From JBQTHD01 sp052390275 (lineage in GTDB: Bacteria > Actinomycetota > Acidimicrobiia > Acidimicrobiales > AC-14), in NCBI GenBank assembly GCA_052390275.1, contig JBQTHD010000007.1:1-58417 (forward strand): 58,417 nucleotides of DNA, given 5' to 3'. A model generated the notes under the pieces. The model saw only the letters and a program-made list of their open reading frames with translations. It had not been told where the DNA came from and made no database searches. The first letter of the stretch is position 1. The number at the start of each line of letters is the position of its first letter. Position numbers and translations under genes: made by a program. This document shows, in pieces, positions 15,043-24,053 of the stretch.

Positions 15043-16394
15043 GGCGGGAGTCGGCGGGGGCAGCCTCGGTCCAGAGCACACTCGGGCTGCCTCGTGTAGC
15101 CGTGGTCGGACGGCCCAACGTGGGCAAGTCCACGCTGGTCAACCGGATCCTTGGGCGACGTGAAGCCATTGTCGAAGAACACCCCGGCGTGACCCGGGAT
15201 CGTCGAACAGTCCCGACAGATTGGGCCGGGCGCCGCTTCGCACTGGTCGATACCGGGGGGTGGCAGGCCAGGGGAGTAGGTGCCGAGGCGGAGCTGGACG
15301 CCCAGGTCAGCCGTCAGGCCGAGCGGGCGGTGGCCGAGGCCGACGTGGTGGTGATGGTCGTCGATACCGGCGTCGGGCCCACCGAGGAGGACTCCCAGGT
15401 GGCCCGCCTCCTTCGCCGCAGCGGCCGGCCGGTGGTGCTGGCGGCCAACAAGGTCGACAACGTGACCCGGGAGCCCGATGCCTGGGCCTTCACCACCCTG
15501 GGCCTGGGGGACCCCCTGCCCATCAGCGCCATCCATGGGCGGGGCAGCGGCGACCTCCTCGATGCCGTCGTCGCAGCCCTGCCCGCCGAGGGTTCTTCGA
15601 TCGTCGAGGAGGAACCTGAGGCCCCCGCCGTCCCCCAGGTGGCCATCGCCGGGCGGCCCAACTCAGGCAAGTCCACACTGATGAATCGCCTCGCCGGTGA
15701 TGAGTGTTCCATCGTCAGCGACATACCCGGCACCACCCGGGACAGCGTGGACACCGTGGTCCAGACCCCGGCGGGGCCGTGGCGGTTCATCGATACCGCA
15801 GGGATGCGGCGCCGGGGGAACCATGCCGAGGGGGCCGAGTACTACTCCATGGTCCGGGCGCTCCAGGCCATCGATCGGGCTGACGCGGCCGTTCTCATGA
15901 TCGACGCCACCCAGGGCGTCACCAACCAGGACCAGCGCCTGGCTGAGCGGATAGACGCGGCCGGGTGTGCCCTGGTCATAGTCCTGAACAAGTGGGAGGT
16001 GGTCGACGCAGAGCAGCGCGAGGAGGTCAAGCGCCAGGTTGGCGATCGGCTCTTCTTCCTGGGCTACGCGCCCGTTCTACGGGCGAGCGCCAAGACGGGA
16101 AAGGGGATCCATCGCATCCTGCCGGCGCTGACGGAGGCGCTGGAGGCCTACCACCGCCGGGTCCCGACCTCGGCCCTCAACTCGGTGATCGGCCAGGCCC
16201 AGGCCGCCCATCCCGCCAAGGGGGCCAGAGTGCTCTACGCGACCCAGGGGGGGATCGACCCGCCCACCTTCGTCTTCTTTGTCGACCACGCGCTCCCCCC
16301 GGCATACCTGCGGTATCTGGAACGTCGCATCCGGGAGAGCTTCGAGTTCGGACCCACGCCCATGAAGTTCCGGGTAAAGACCCGTTCGGACTGA
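15039..16394 (+). CDS. der: Ribosome biogenesis GTPase Der (EngA)
   Basis: A double-GTPase required for 50S ribosome assembly. Two complete G domains are present: P-loops GRPNVGKS at about residues 24-31 and GRPNSGKS at about 205-212, each with its DTGG/DTAG switch II motif and an NKxD-type motif (NKVDN; NKWEV), followed by the KH-like C-terminal domain ending in GPTPMKFRVKTRS. Note NKWE in place of NKxD in the second domain, a common variant in Der. The start ATG overlaps the DUF512 stop. Confidence 0.96.
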   Translation: MRRESAGAASVQSTLGLPRVAVVGRPNVGKSTLVNRILGRREAIVEEHPGVTRDRRTVPTDWAGRRFALVDTGGWQARGVGAEAELDAQVSRQAERAVAEADVVVMVVDTGVGPTEEDSQVARLLRRSGRPVVLAANKVDNVTREPDAWAFTTLGLGDPLPISAIHGRGSGDLLDAVVAALPAEGSSIVEEEPEAPAVPQVAIAGRPNSGKSTLMNRLAGDECSIVSDIPGTTRDSVDTVVQTPAGPWRFIDTAGMRRRGNHAEGAEYYSMVRALQAIDRADAAVLMIDATQGVTNQDQRLAERIDAAGCALVIVLNKWEVVDAEQREEVKRQVGDRLFFLGYAPVLRASAKTGKGIHRILPALTEALEAYHRRVPTSALNSVIGQAQAAHPAKGARVLYATQGGIDPPTFVFFVDHALPPAYLRYLERRIRESFEFGPTPMKFRVKTRSD

Positions 16395-16477
16395 CCCGTC
16401 TACTTCGCAACCGCCAGGACCTGAGATTGCGAAGTTTGGCCCCCCTGTGCCCCCCGGTGGTCCTACGATGACCAACG

Positions 16478-17578
16478 GTGGTCGCTGACTCACCATTTCT
16501 GGACTCACCAATCCTGTTGGTGGTGGCCTTCGGATGCTCCGCGGCCGCTGTCATCTGGGGTCGTTCGGCCCTGCGCCTCCAGCGTTCCTGGCAACGGATC
16601 CGGGGGGCCGATTCGGGGAGCGAGGTAGCCGCCGACCTGGCCCGATCGGCCTACCGCAAGGAACTCCATACCACCCTCCTCTACGCGATCGCCGGATTCA
16701 CTGCGGCGCTGGGCTCCGTCTGGACCAGCACATGGGTGAACGGCATCAGACTTTTGCTGGTCATCCCGGTGATCTTCACCTTTGTTTTCGGTCGCCGGTT
16801 CATCGAGGACGCCGCCCGGATCGAGGAACGGGCTCACCTGGAGCGCCGAGCTGAGGAGGCGCTGTCTCAGGACCAGTTGGCGCCCCGGCAGTGGGCTGCC
16901 CGCCTGGCCCCTCAGGAACTGCCCGGCTTCGAAGGCTTCGAGGTGGGCCGGGCTTATGCGCCCGGCACCGGGCTCATGGCCGGAGACTTCTACGACGTCT
17001 GCGCCACCGGTCCGGGCCGTATGGCAGCGGTGATTGGGGACGTGTCCGGCCACGGGATCGAGGCCTCCATCACCGCCTTTCAGGTCAAGTACCTCCTGCG
17101 CACTTTCCTGCGTCAGTACCGGGACCCGGCCCAGGCCATGGAGGAACTCAACGTCCAGATCTCCACCCAGACAGGGTCCGAGGAGTTCGTATCGCTTTGC
17201 ATCGTGGTCTTTGACCGGGCGGCCGGCACCATGCGCTACGCCTCGGCTGGGCATCCTCCCGCCTGGCTGTGGCACGACGGTGAGGTTCGGCCGCTGCGCT
17301 CCACGGGCCCGCTGCTGACCCTCAGCCCCGTGGCTGCCTACGCCAGCCGGGAGGTGGCGTTGGACCCGGGGGACCTGCTCCTGCTCTACACCGACGGCCT
17401 CACGGAGGCCCGGGCCGGGGAGATGCTCTTCGGAGAGGACCGCATTGCCGCCACCGTCCGGCGCGATCCGGGCGTGGCCCCCGACGTTCTCTGCAAAGCC
17501 CTGTTGGGGGCGGCCCGGGACTTCGCCACCACGCCCTTGACCGACGACGTGGCAATCCTGGCTGTCCGCAGGAGTTGA
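16478..17578 (+). CDS. Membrane PP2C-type serine phosphatase (RsbU/SpoIIE-like)
   Basis: A 366-residue protein with an N-terminal membrane segment (about 10-28), a hydrophobic hairpin (about 65-107) and a cytoplasmic SpoIIE/PP2C phosphatase domain (about 150-366). The metal-binding Asp residues are visible in MAGDFYDV, VIGDVSGHG and LTDDVAIL, and YTDGLTEAR is typical. Such phosphatases dephosphorylate anti-anti-sigma factors in partner-switching pathways. No STAS-domain partner is adjacent, but an RsbW-like ATPase is encoded at 35682. GTG 16478 is used. A link between the two is speculation. Confidence 0.85.
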   Translation: MVADSPFLDSPILLVVAFGCSAAAVIWGRSALRLQRSWQRIRGADSGSEVAADLARSAYRKELHTTLLYAIAGFTAALGSVWTSTWVNGIRLLLVIPVIFTFVFGRRFIEDAARIEERAHLERRAEEALSQDQLAPRQWAARLAPQELPGFEGFEVGRAYAPGTGLMAGDFYDVCATGPGRMAAVIGDVSGHGIEASITAFQVKYLLRTFLRQYRDPAQAMEELNVQISTQTGSEEFVSLCIVVFDRAAGTMRYASAGHPPAWLWHDGEVRPLRSTGPLLTLSPVAAYASREVALDPGDLLLLYTDGLTEARAGEMLFGEDRIAATVRRDPGVAPDVLCKALLGAARDFATTPLTDDVAILAVRRS

Positions 17579-17655
17579 CGGTCAGAACCGGCAGGAGCCC
17601 GACAAGTCGATGAGCGGACGTGGTTACCGGGCTCGGCCCGGAGCGGGACTTCGAG

Positions 17656-18402
17656 TCAGCGGTGTTCCGGGTTGGAGCGGTCGAAGCGGCAGCCGGCGTC
17701 CCACTGCGAACGTTGGTTGCCGTGGGCCGGAATCCCGCCAGCGTCTTTCAGCATGCGGGCCAAGTGCAACAGGTTCCAGGTCATGAACGTGGTGTTCCGG
17801 TTGGTGAAGTCATTCTCCGGACCGCCCGAACCGGGGTCGAGGTAGGACGGGCCGGGTCCGGCCTCGCCGATCCAGCCGGCGTCGGCCTGGGGCGGGATCA
17901 CATAGCCCAGGTGCTGCAGCGAGTAGAGGATGTTCATGGCGCAGTGCTTGACTCCGTCCTCGTTGCCGGTGACGAGACATCCGCCCACCTTGCCGTAGTA
18001 GGCGTACTGGCCGGCGTTGTTGAGCAGCGACGAGTTCCCGCAGAGGCGCTCGATCACTTTGGTGCACACCGACGACTTCTCACCCAGCCAGATCGGCGTG
18101 CACAGGACCAGGATGTCGGCCTCGGCCACCTGCTCGAAGATTGCCGGCCATTCGTCGGCCGCCCAGCCGTGTTCGGACATGTCCGGCCACACCCCGACGG
18201 GGATATCTCGATCGACGGCCCGGATCAGGTCGACGGTGACGCCGTTACGGCGCATGATCTCCATGGAGATGGCAGCCAGCCCCTCGGTGTTGGAGATCTC
18301 CGGCGACCGCTTGAGGGTGCAGCTGATGAACAGCGCTCTCAAGCCGCTGAAGTCCCATTCCGTCTGCGTGCACTGCTCGGCCTGCATGTCGGTAAGGGAC
18401 AC
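17656..18402 (-). CDS. Flavodoxin-fold NAD(P)H-dependent oxidoreductase
   Basis: A 248-residue FMN reductase-like (flavodoxin fold) protein. LRALFISCTLKRSPEISNTEGL provides the phosphate-binding loop for FMN, ILVLCTPIWLGEKSSVCTKVIER the second FMN contact and VGGCLVTGNEDGVKHCAM the third. It probably reduces quinones or other small electrophiles, but the substrate is not predictable. GTG 18402 is preferred because AAAGGA lies 8 bases upstream; Met 18387 is the next option. It is divergent from tRNA-Pro. Confidence 0.85.
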   Translation of the reverse strand: MSLTDMQAEQCTQTEWDFSGLRALFISCTLKRSPEISNTEGLAAISMEIMRRNGVTVDLIRAVDRDIPVGVWPDMSEHGWAADEWPAIFEQVAEADILVLCTPIWLGEKSSVCTKVIERLCGNSSLLNNAGQYAYYGKVGGCLVTGNEDGVKHCAMNILYSLQHLGYVIPPQADAGWIGEAGPGPSYLDPGSGGPENDFTNRNTTFMTWNLLHLARMLKDAGGIPAHGNQRSQWDAGCRFDRSNPEHR

Positions 18403-18499
18403 GATGCTGATCCTTTCCCACCCGGCCGGCCCAGTGCCGGCGTCGTCGCCGAAAGGTAGCTTCGCCGACTTAGAACGACGCCCTCGCCAGCCTGGCCTG

Positions 18500-18505
18500 T
18501 ACACT
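18500..18505 (+). promoter_or_regulatory. Candidate -10 hexamer of the tRNA-Pro promoter
   Basis: TACACT lies 11 bases before the mature 5' end of tRNA-Pro and fits the position of a -10 box with a short precursor leader. A matching -35 box is weak (CTTAGA-like sequence is too far away). Confidence 0.4.
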
Positions 18506-18516
18506 CCCCCCGGTCA

Positions 18517-18594
18517 CGGGCTGTGGCGCAGCTTGGTTAGCGCGCTTGACTGGGGGTCAAGAGGTCGGGAGTTCAAGTCTCCCCAGCCCGACCA
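18517..18594 (+). tRNA. tRNA-Pro (anticodon GGG), with encoded CCA
   Basis: A full cloverleaf folds by eye: acceptor CGGGCTG with CAGCCCG, D stem GCGC/GCGC around a loop with TTGGTTA, anticodon stem CTTGA/TCAAG with loop CTGGGGG (anticodon GGG), T stem GGGAG/CTCCC with TTCAAGT, discriminator A and an encoded CCA. The GGG anticodon reads CCC and CCT proline codons. A terminator-like hairpin follows 14 bases later, and accessory genes begin directly beyond it, so this tRNA may have served as an integration site. Confidence 0.95.
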
Positions 18595-18607
18595 CAAAGG
18601 TGCAGGT

Positions 18608-18629
18608 GAGCCGGGGTGCGCCCCGGCTC
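18608..18629 (+). terminator. Strong hairpin after tRNA-Pro
   Basis: GAGCCGGGG and CCCCGGCTC are perfect 9-base inverted arms around a TGCG loop, 14 bases after the tRNA. There is no T-run, as is common for terminators in GC-rich Actinobacteria. Confidence 0.6.
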
Positions 18630-18651
18630 GTCCCATGTCTACCGCGGCTGT

Positions 18652-18810
18652 CCCCGCGCCAACCCGCCTCCCGAGCGGTCTCGACCCGTAGTCGATCGGC
18701 CCTCGGCCGGCGCGGTCCCGGCGGGCCTGGTCGGTGGCCAGGCCGGCGTAGTAGGCCAGCAAGCCGCCGAGATTGGCGGGGGGGACGTCTTGAGGGGTGG
18801 TGGCCCGCAT
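18652..18810 (-). pseudogene. MobF-type relaxase, N-terminal remnant
   Basis: A minus-strand frame of about 53 codons (ANLGGLLAYYAGLATDQ ... GRGPIDYGSRPLGRRVGAG) resembles the first residues of actinobacterial MobF/TrwC relaxases, where a YYLDPDEPPGRWWGAG-like stretch follows. That part is shortened here, and nothing of the relaxase continues: the frame runs antisense through the terminator and tRNA-Pro. The remaining stretch to 18997 shows no convincing gene. It is most simply the scar of a conjugative or integrative element beside the tRNA. The family call is from memory of conserved motifs. Confidence 0.4.
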
Positions 18811-18997
18811 AACGGCCGGGGTCCCACCGGAGGTAACGCACTCGTCTGTCGGTGGTGCTGGTCGATGCGGAACTAGGCCAATCAGGGACCCGAAATCTCG
18901 CGACGTGAACGCGGATTTCTGACATCCGCCGGATCCTGCCGATACCGCATCCTGCGAGAGGCAAGTGTCGGGTCAGCTCCAGCCGTAGCATCGGCTT

Positions 18998-20908
18998 GTG
19001 CCCGGAGTGCGACTGAGTTGGGATGGCAAGCGGGGCGACGTGCGCGGGCTGGCGTTACCGATCCAGGTCGTAGAGGAGATCGGCGTCGCTCGCGCCAGCC
19101 TGGGCACGTTCGACGAGATCGCCCCTCGGGACGACGACGGTTGGCGCAACCGGCTGATCTGGGGCGACAACGCCCACGTGTTGGCGTCGCTGGCCGACGA
19201 GTTGGCCGGCCGCGTCGACCTCGTCTACATCGACCCGCCCTTCGACTCCCGCCAGGACTACAAGGTTCGCATCGGTGTCGGCGACGCGACCGCCGAAGAG
19301 AGCCTGGCCAAGATTCAGTCGGTCATCGAGGACAAGGCCTACCGCGACACCTGGGGCGCCGGGGTGGAGAGCTACCTCCAGATGCTCTACACCCGGCTGC
19401 TCCTGCTACGGGAGCTGCTCTCGGACCGGGGCTCGATATTCCTGCATCTCGCACCCAACGTCAGCCACATGGCGCGGGTGCTCATGGACGAGATCTTTGG
19501 CACCGAGAACCTACGAGCCGAGGTTGTCTGGAAGAGGACTGGAGCGAAAGGCGATGCGCGACGCAAGTTCGGGGCGGTTCACGACGTGATCGCTCACTAC
19601 AGCAAGACGGATCAGTACATTTTTCACGCCGCTCGGCGCCCGATGGACGGGGATTATGTTGGCCGGTTTCGGCTGGATGACAACGACGGCCGTGGGCCAT
19701 ATCGCATCGCCCCTTTGGATAGTCCTAACCCACGTCCGAACCTCACCTACGTGTATAAGGGCTACGCCCCACCGTCTAATGGATGGCGTGTAGCGCGCGA
19801 GGTCATGGAAGAGTTGGATGCTGACGGACGCTTGGCGTTCCCTCGGACCGCAGATGGGCGGATCGGCCGGAAACACTATTTACGGGAGCAGGAGGAGCCT
19901 CTAGTCGGCGATGTGTGGACCGACATAGCTGCACTTCAGGCGGTGGGACAGGAGCGCCTCGGCTACGACACGCAGAAGCCGGAGGCGCTGATCCGGAGGA
20001 TCATCGAGTCCTCATCTGATCCCGGGTCGATCGTGCTCGACTGCTTCGCCGGATCGGGCACGACGCCGGCCGTCGCCGAGCAGCTTGGCCGCCAGTGGGT
20101 GGCGATCGACATCGGCCGGTTTGCAGTCCACACGACCCGCAAGCGCCTCCTGGCCATCGGGGGGGTGAAGCCCTTCGTGGTGGCCAACCTCGGCTCCTAC
20201 GAGCGCCAGTGGTGGCAGACAGCCACGACGGGGCCCGAGATCGAGGCCTACCTCGACTTCATCATCGAGCTCTACCGAGCCAAACCGGTCCGGGGATTCG
20301 CCCACATCCACGGCACCACCGGGTCCAAGGCGGTCCACGTCGGGGCGGTCGACTCTCCCGTCACCTTCGACGAGGTTGCGTTGGCCATCGAAGATGCCGC
20401 CTCCGGGGGCTTCACCGGCCTCGACGTCCTCGGTTGGGAGTGGGAGATGGGGCTGCACGAGATGGTGCAGGACGAGGCCAAGGAACGGTCCCTGGCCCTG
20501 CGGCTCCGGCGCATTCCCCGGGAGGTGATGGACGAGCGAGCCGTGCTCTCGGGCGAGGTGACGTTCCATGAGCTCGCCCACCTCAAGGCCAGTGCCGCGG
20601 TCCACAAGCGGATGGTGACCGTCACGATCGACGACTTCGTGCTGGCCAGCCCGGAGCTGGTGCCGGAAGCGGTCCGCGGCAAGGTCAAGGTCTGGAGCGA
20701 CTACATCGACTATTGGGCGGTCGACTTCGCCCACGACGGCGGGATATTCCTCAACACGTTCCAGGCTTTTCGGACCCGATCGCAGCCCAAACTCGATCTC
20801 AGAGCCCAGCACGGCTACGACGCCAAGGGGATATACACGGTCGTGGTCAAGGTCGTCGACATCTTCGGTTCGGACACGACGACCTCCCTAGCTGTCGTGG
20901 TCCCGTAA
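18998..20908 (+). CDS. Type III-like site-specific DNA methyltransferase (Mod)
   Basis: A 636-residue N4-cytosine/N6-adenine methyltransferase that would both protect host DNA and set the specificity of the restriction complex. The catalytic motif DPPF is at residues 79-82 and the AdoMet-binding motif DCFAGSGTT at about 347-355; this order is the beta class. The target-recognition region between them (about 175-330) has visibly more A/T-ending codons than the flanks, a sign of domain exchange. The last 230 residues contain WSDYIDYWAVDF and end in YTVVVKVVDIFGSD, a PKD-like beta-sandwich. GTG 18998 is used; Res starts 2 bases after the stop. Confidence 0.88.
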   Translation: MPGVRLSWDGKRGDVRGLALPIQVVEEIGVARASLGTFDEIAPRDDDGWRNRLIWGDNAHVLASLADELAGRVDLVYIDPPFDSRQDYKVRIGVGDATAEESLAKIQSVIEDKAYRDTWGAGVESYLQMLYTRLLLLRELLSDRGSIFLHLAPNVSHMARVLMDEIFGTENLRAEVVWKRTGAKGDARRKFGAVHDVIAHYSKTDQYIFHAARRPMDGDYVGRFRLDDNDGRGPYRIAPLDSPNPRPNLTYVYKGYAPPSNGWRVAREVMEELDADGRLAFPRTADGRIGRKHYLREQEEPLVGDVWTDIAALQAVGQERLGYDTQKPEALIRRIIESSSDPGSIVLDCFAGSGTTPAVAEQLGRQWVAIDIGRFAVHTTRKRLLAIGGVKPFVVANLGSYERQWWQTATTGPEIEAYLDFIIELYRAKPVRGFAHIHGTTGSKAVHVGAVDSPVTFDEVALAIEDAASGGFTGLDVLGWEWEMGLHEMVQDEAKERSLALRLRRIPREVMDERAVLSGEVTFHELAHLKASAAVHKRMVTVTIDDFVLASPELVPEAVRGKVKVWSDYIDYWAVDFAHDGGIFLNTFQAFRTRSQPKLDLRAQHGYDAKGIYTVVVKVVDIFGSDTTTSLAVVVP

Positions 20909-20910
20909 AG

Positions 20911-23598
20911 GTGGGCGACCCGTACGCGGTTCCAGAGGAGCGAGCGGCGAGCCCTATACCGCTGGTCGAGGCGCTCCGGCGCGAGGTGGGGGCGTGGCGG
21001 GCCGGCGGTCGGTACGACGGCGCCCGACCGACGACGAAACGCCTGCTCGAGCACTGGTTCCTCGACCAGCACCAGACCCCTGACGGCGATCGGTTCTCGT
21101 TCTACTTCTGCCAGCGGGAGGCTGTCGAAACCGTCATCTACCTGCACGAGGTGGTGGGCATCCGGGGTTCGTCGGCGATCTTTTCCCGCTACGGCACCCA
21201 GCCCCATTCCGCACCGCTCGACCTGCCCTATGCCCGTTACGTGGTCAAGATGGCCACGGGCTCGGGCAAGACCAAGGTTATGGCCCTGGCCATGGCGTGG
21301 TGCTACTTCTCCCACCTCTACGAGGCCGCGGCGCTGCCGACGACGTTCCTGCTGGTGGCGCCCAACCTGATCGTCCTGGAGCGCCTGCGGGCCGACTTCG
21401 ACGCCGCCCGGATCTTTCGCGACGACCCGATCATCCCGCCCGAGTGGCGGCGGGACTTCGAGCTGGAGGTAGTGATCCGCGACGAGCCCGCGCCCATGAC
21501 GGCGCCGGGAGTGCTGGCGCTCACCAACGTTCACGTGCTCTACGAGCGGGTCGCCCCGGCCGTCACCAACCCGGTTGAGCGGCTGCTCGGACCTCGCCCT
21601 CCGGCCACGCTGGCACCGACCGCGACCCTGATCGACCGTCTGGCCGAGCGTGGCCGCCTGGTCGTGGTCAACGACGAGGCCCACCACCTCCATGACGAGG
21701 TGCGTAGCGACACGGGGGAGCCGCTGGTGGCGTTGCGATCGCTCCGCACGCTCCACCAGACAAGCGCGGGCGTGGAACTGCAGCTCGACCTCTCGGCCAC
21801 GCCCCGCCACCAGACCTCCGCTCTCTTCGCCGAAGTGGTGGTCGACTACCCGCTGTCGGCCGCCATCGACGACGGGATCGTGAAGCGGCCGGTGATCGGC
21901 GAGCTCCACGGCGCGGTGGAGGTGGCATCCAGCGACGCCTCCGAGAAGTACCGGGCCCGGATTGGCGTCGGGGTGCAGAAGTGGCGAGAGGTCCGCGACG
22001 CCCTCGCCCCGGCCGGAAAGAAGCCGCTGCTGTTCGTCATGGCCGAGAGCACCACGGCTGCCGACCAGATCGCCGCCTACCTCGAGACCCTGCCTGACCT
22101 CTCAGGTCGGGTGCTGACGATCCACGTCAACATGTCCGGACCGAACCGCGGAGACATCCGGGCGTCGGATCTCGAGCTGGCCCGGGCCGCGGCCCACGCC
22201 GTCGACGGCGACGACAGCCCCTACTCGGCCATCGTCAGCGTGCTGATGCTGCGTGAGGGTTGGGACGTCCGCAACGTGTGCGTGATCGTGCCGTTGCGGG
22301 CCTACACGGCCGCGTCGAAGATCCTCCCCGAGCAGACGCTGGGCCGCGGCCTTCGCCGGATGACCCCTCCCGGCTCCGGCGCGGACGAGCGGGTCATCGT
22401 CATCGAGCACGATGCCTTTCGCAGCCTGTGGGAGGACTATGCCGAGCAGGAGGGTCTCGACGTCGAGTTTCGCGACGTCGACGACATCGTGCCCATGGCC
22501 GAGATCATCGCCGTCGACCCGGGGCGTCTGGAGTTCGACATCGAGGTGCCGCAGATCCCACGAAGGCTGCATCGGGCACCGTCGGGCATCGGCGACGTCG
22601 GCCTCGGACACCTTCCGCGACTGCAGTTGCCGATCCCCGCGCACGCAGCCGACCAGGTGGTGGAGTACCGGGGCCGGGACCTGCGCAGCGGCCAGACGGT
22701 CGACACCGGCTCGTACCCCGTGCCCCAGGCGAACGACCCGGCCGCGGTGCTGGCCTGGTACGTCAACGAGGTGCAGCGCCTCTGCCGGCTTACCGGCCAG
22801 TTCGCGGCCCTTGCACCTCTCGTGCGCGCCTTCATCGAAGAGCGTGCCTTCGAACAAGCGGTCAACCTCGGCGATCCCCGGATCCTTTACGCGCTGGCCC
22901 AGCCGGCAACCCAGGAGTTGGTCGTCGGTGCGCTGCGCTCGGGGGTCGACCAGGCCACCCTGCAGACGGCCGAGGGCAGGCCGGCCGCGGACCTGAAGGC
23001 GAGGCTGCTGTCGTCGACGAAGCCGTTCCTGTGGAGCGGGGAGATTGCGTCCGCCGTCAAGTCGGTGTTCTCTCGACAGGCGTGCGATTCGGGGCTCGAA
23101 GTGCAGTTCGTCGGCTTTCTGGACCGGTGCCCGGACGTCGCCGCCTTGGCCAAGCTGGCCCCGGCGATGCGGGTCTCGATGGAGTACCGGGGTGAGCAGG
23201 GCGGCCTCGCCTTCTACTTCCCCGACTTCGCGGTGCGCGACCGTGACGGCGACCACTACCTGGTGGAGACCAAGGGCCTGGTCGATATCGCCGTGGCCGC
23301 CAAGGACCAGCGGGCGGCGCAATGGTGCCTCGACGCCACCATGGCCACCGGTGTCCGCTGGTCGTACCTGAGGGTGGACGAGGACCTGTTCAGCCGCCAG
23401 GCCCCGGCGCTGGCCGAGTTCGCCGACCTGGCCGCCGCCGTGCGGGCTGCGCGGCGGGCCGATCGCCTCCGGACGATGGCCGGCGGGCAGCCACGGTCGA
23501 AGGACGACGTGGTGCGCCTGATGCGGGACGTCTCCGCCCGGACGCGCCACGACCGCCCCGACCTGGCCGGAGAGCTCGATCGGCTCCGGGAGAGGTGA
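20911..23598 (+). CDS. Type III restriction enzyme, Res (helicase-nuclease) subunit
   Basis: An 895-residue superfamily 2 helicase/translocase with a C-terminal nuclease. Walker A ATGSGKT lies at 116-122, the Walker B box is DEAH at about 255-258, motif III is SATPRHQT and motif VI EQTLGRGLRR. The nuclease site is Asp772 with Glu786-x-Lys788 (PDF ... ETK), a PD-(D/E)XK arrangement. With Mod it would cut unmodified foreign DNA after ATP-dependent translocation. GTG 20911, 2 bases after the Mod stop, is chosen; the upstream frame lies inside mod. Its stop overlaps the next gene as GTGA. Confidence 0.9.
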   Translation: MGDPYAVPEERAASPIPLVEALRREVGAWRAGGRYDGARPTTKRLLEHWFLDQHQTPDGDRFSFYFCQREAVETVIYLHEVVGIRGSSAIFSRYGTQPHSAPLDLPYARYVVKMATGSGKTKVMALAMAWCYFSHLYEAAALPTTFLLVAPNLIVLERLRADFDAARIFRDDPIIPPEWRRDFELEVVIRDEPAPMTAPGVLALTNVHVLYERVAPAVTNPVERLLGPRPPATLAPTATLIDRLAERGRLVVVNDEAHHLHDEVRSDTGEPLVALRSLRTLHQTSAGVELQLDLSATPRHQTSALFAEVVVDYPLSAAIDDGIVKRPVIGELHGAVEVASSDASEKYRARIGVGVQKWREVRDALAPAGKKPLLFVMAESTTAADQIAAYLETLPDLSGRVLTIHVNMSGPNRGDIRASDLELARAAAHAVDGDDSPYSAIVSVLMLREGWDVRNVCVIVPLRAYTAASKILPEQTLGRGLRRMTPPGSGADERVIVIEHDAFRSLWEDYAEQEGLDVEFRDVDDIVPMAEIIAVDPGRLEFDIEVPQIPRRLHRAPSGIGDVGLGHLPRLQLPIPAHAADQVVEYRGRDLRSGQTVDTGSYPVPQANDPAAVLAWYVNEVQRLCRLTGQFAALAPLVRAFIEERAFEQAVNLGDPRILYALAQPATQELVVGALRSGVDQATLQTAEGRPAADLKARLLSSTKPFLWSGEIASAVKSVFSRQACDSGLEVQFVGFLDRCPDVAALAKLAPAMRVSMEYRGEQGGLAFYFPDFAVRDRDGDHYLVETKGLVDIAVAAKDQRAAQWCLDATMATGVRWSYLRVDEDLFSRQAPALAEFADLAAAVRAARRADRLRTMAGGQPRSKDDVVRLMRDVSARTRHDRPDLAGELDRLRER

Positions 23599-24020
23599 GC
23601 TACGTCGTCGACACGAGCGTCTTCGTCCGCTGGTGGGTCGAGCAGGTGGGCTGGCAACACGCCCAGCGGATTCGGGACCGATTCCTGGCCGGCGACCTCA
23701 GCCTCGTCACCCCCGACTTCACCCGCATCGAGCTTGCGGAGGTGCTGCGCAAGAGAGCCTTCCTGGAGGAAGTGTTGACCGAGGACGAGTACCTGGCCGC
23801 GGTCGAGATGCTCGACGTACTGGAAGTGGAGTTGGTGGCCCTCGATCGGGACGGCTTGGTACGAGCCGCCGCCCTGGCGGCCAGGAGGAGCCTGCGCATC
23901 TTCGACCCCATCGGAGCGTCGCTGGCGTTGGATCGCGGCCTTCCATTGCTCACCGGGGATGCTCGCTCCGCTCGCGCCCTGGCGGGCGTGATTGACGTCG
24001 AGGTTCTGGAAGGGATCTGA
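23595..24020 (+). CDS. PIN-domain protein coupled to the restriction operon
   Basis: A 141-residue PIN (VapC-like) nuclease. Acidic active-site residues are visible in VVDTSVFV, IELAEVL, FDPIGASLAL and TGDARSA. It starts on a GTG that overlaps the Res stop, so it is expressed with the restriction enzyme and has no antitoxin gene before it. It might be a genuine third component of the restriction module (an RNA-cleaving back-up), or a toxin whose antitoxin was lost. The first is suggested by the tight coupling, not shown. Confidence 0.8.
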   Translation: MSYVVDTSVFVRWWVEQVGWQHAQRIRDRFLAGDLSLVTPDFTRIELAEVLRKRAFLEEVLTEDEYLAAVEMLDVLEVELVALDRDGLVRAAALAARRSLRIFDPIGASLALDRGLPLLTGDARSARALAGVIDVEVLEGI

Positions 24021-24053
24021 CTTCGTGCCTGCCTTCAATCCTCTGCGTCTTCC

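Noticed and set aside
22102..23550. Minus-strand frame of 482 codons inside the Res gene
   Set aside because: Antisense to conserved helicase and nuclease motifs; composition is shadow-like with no domain.
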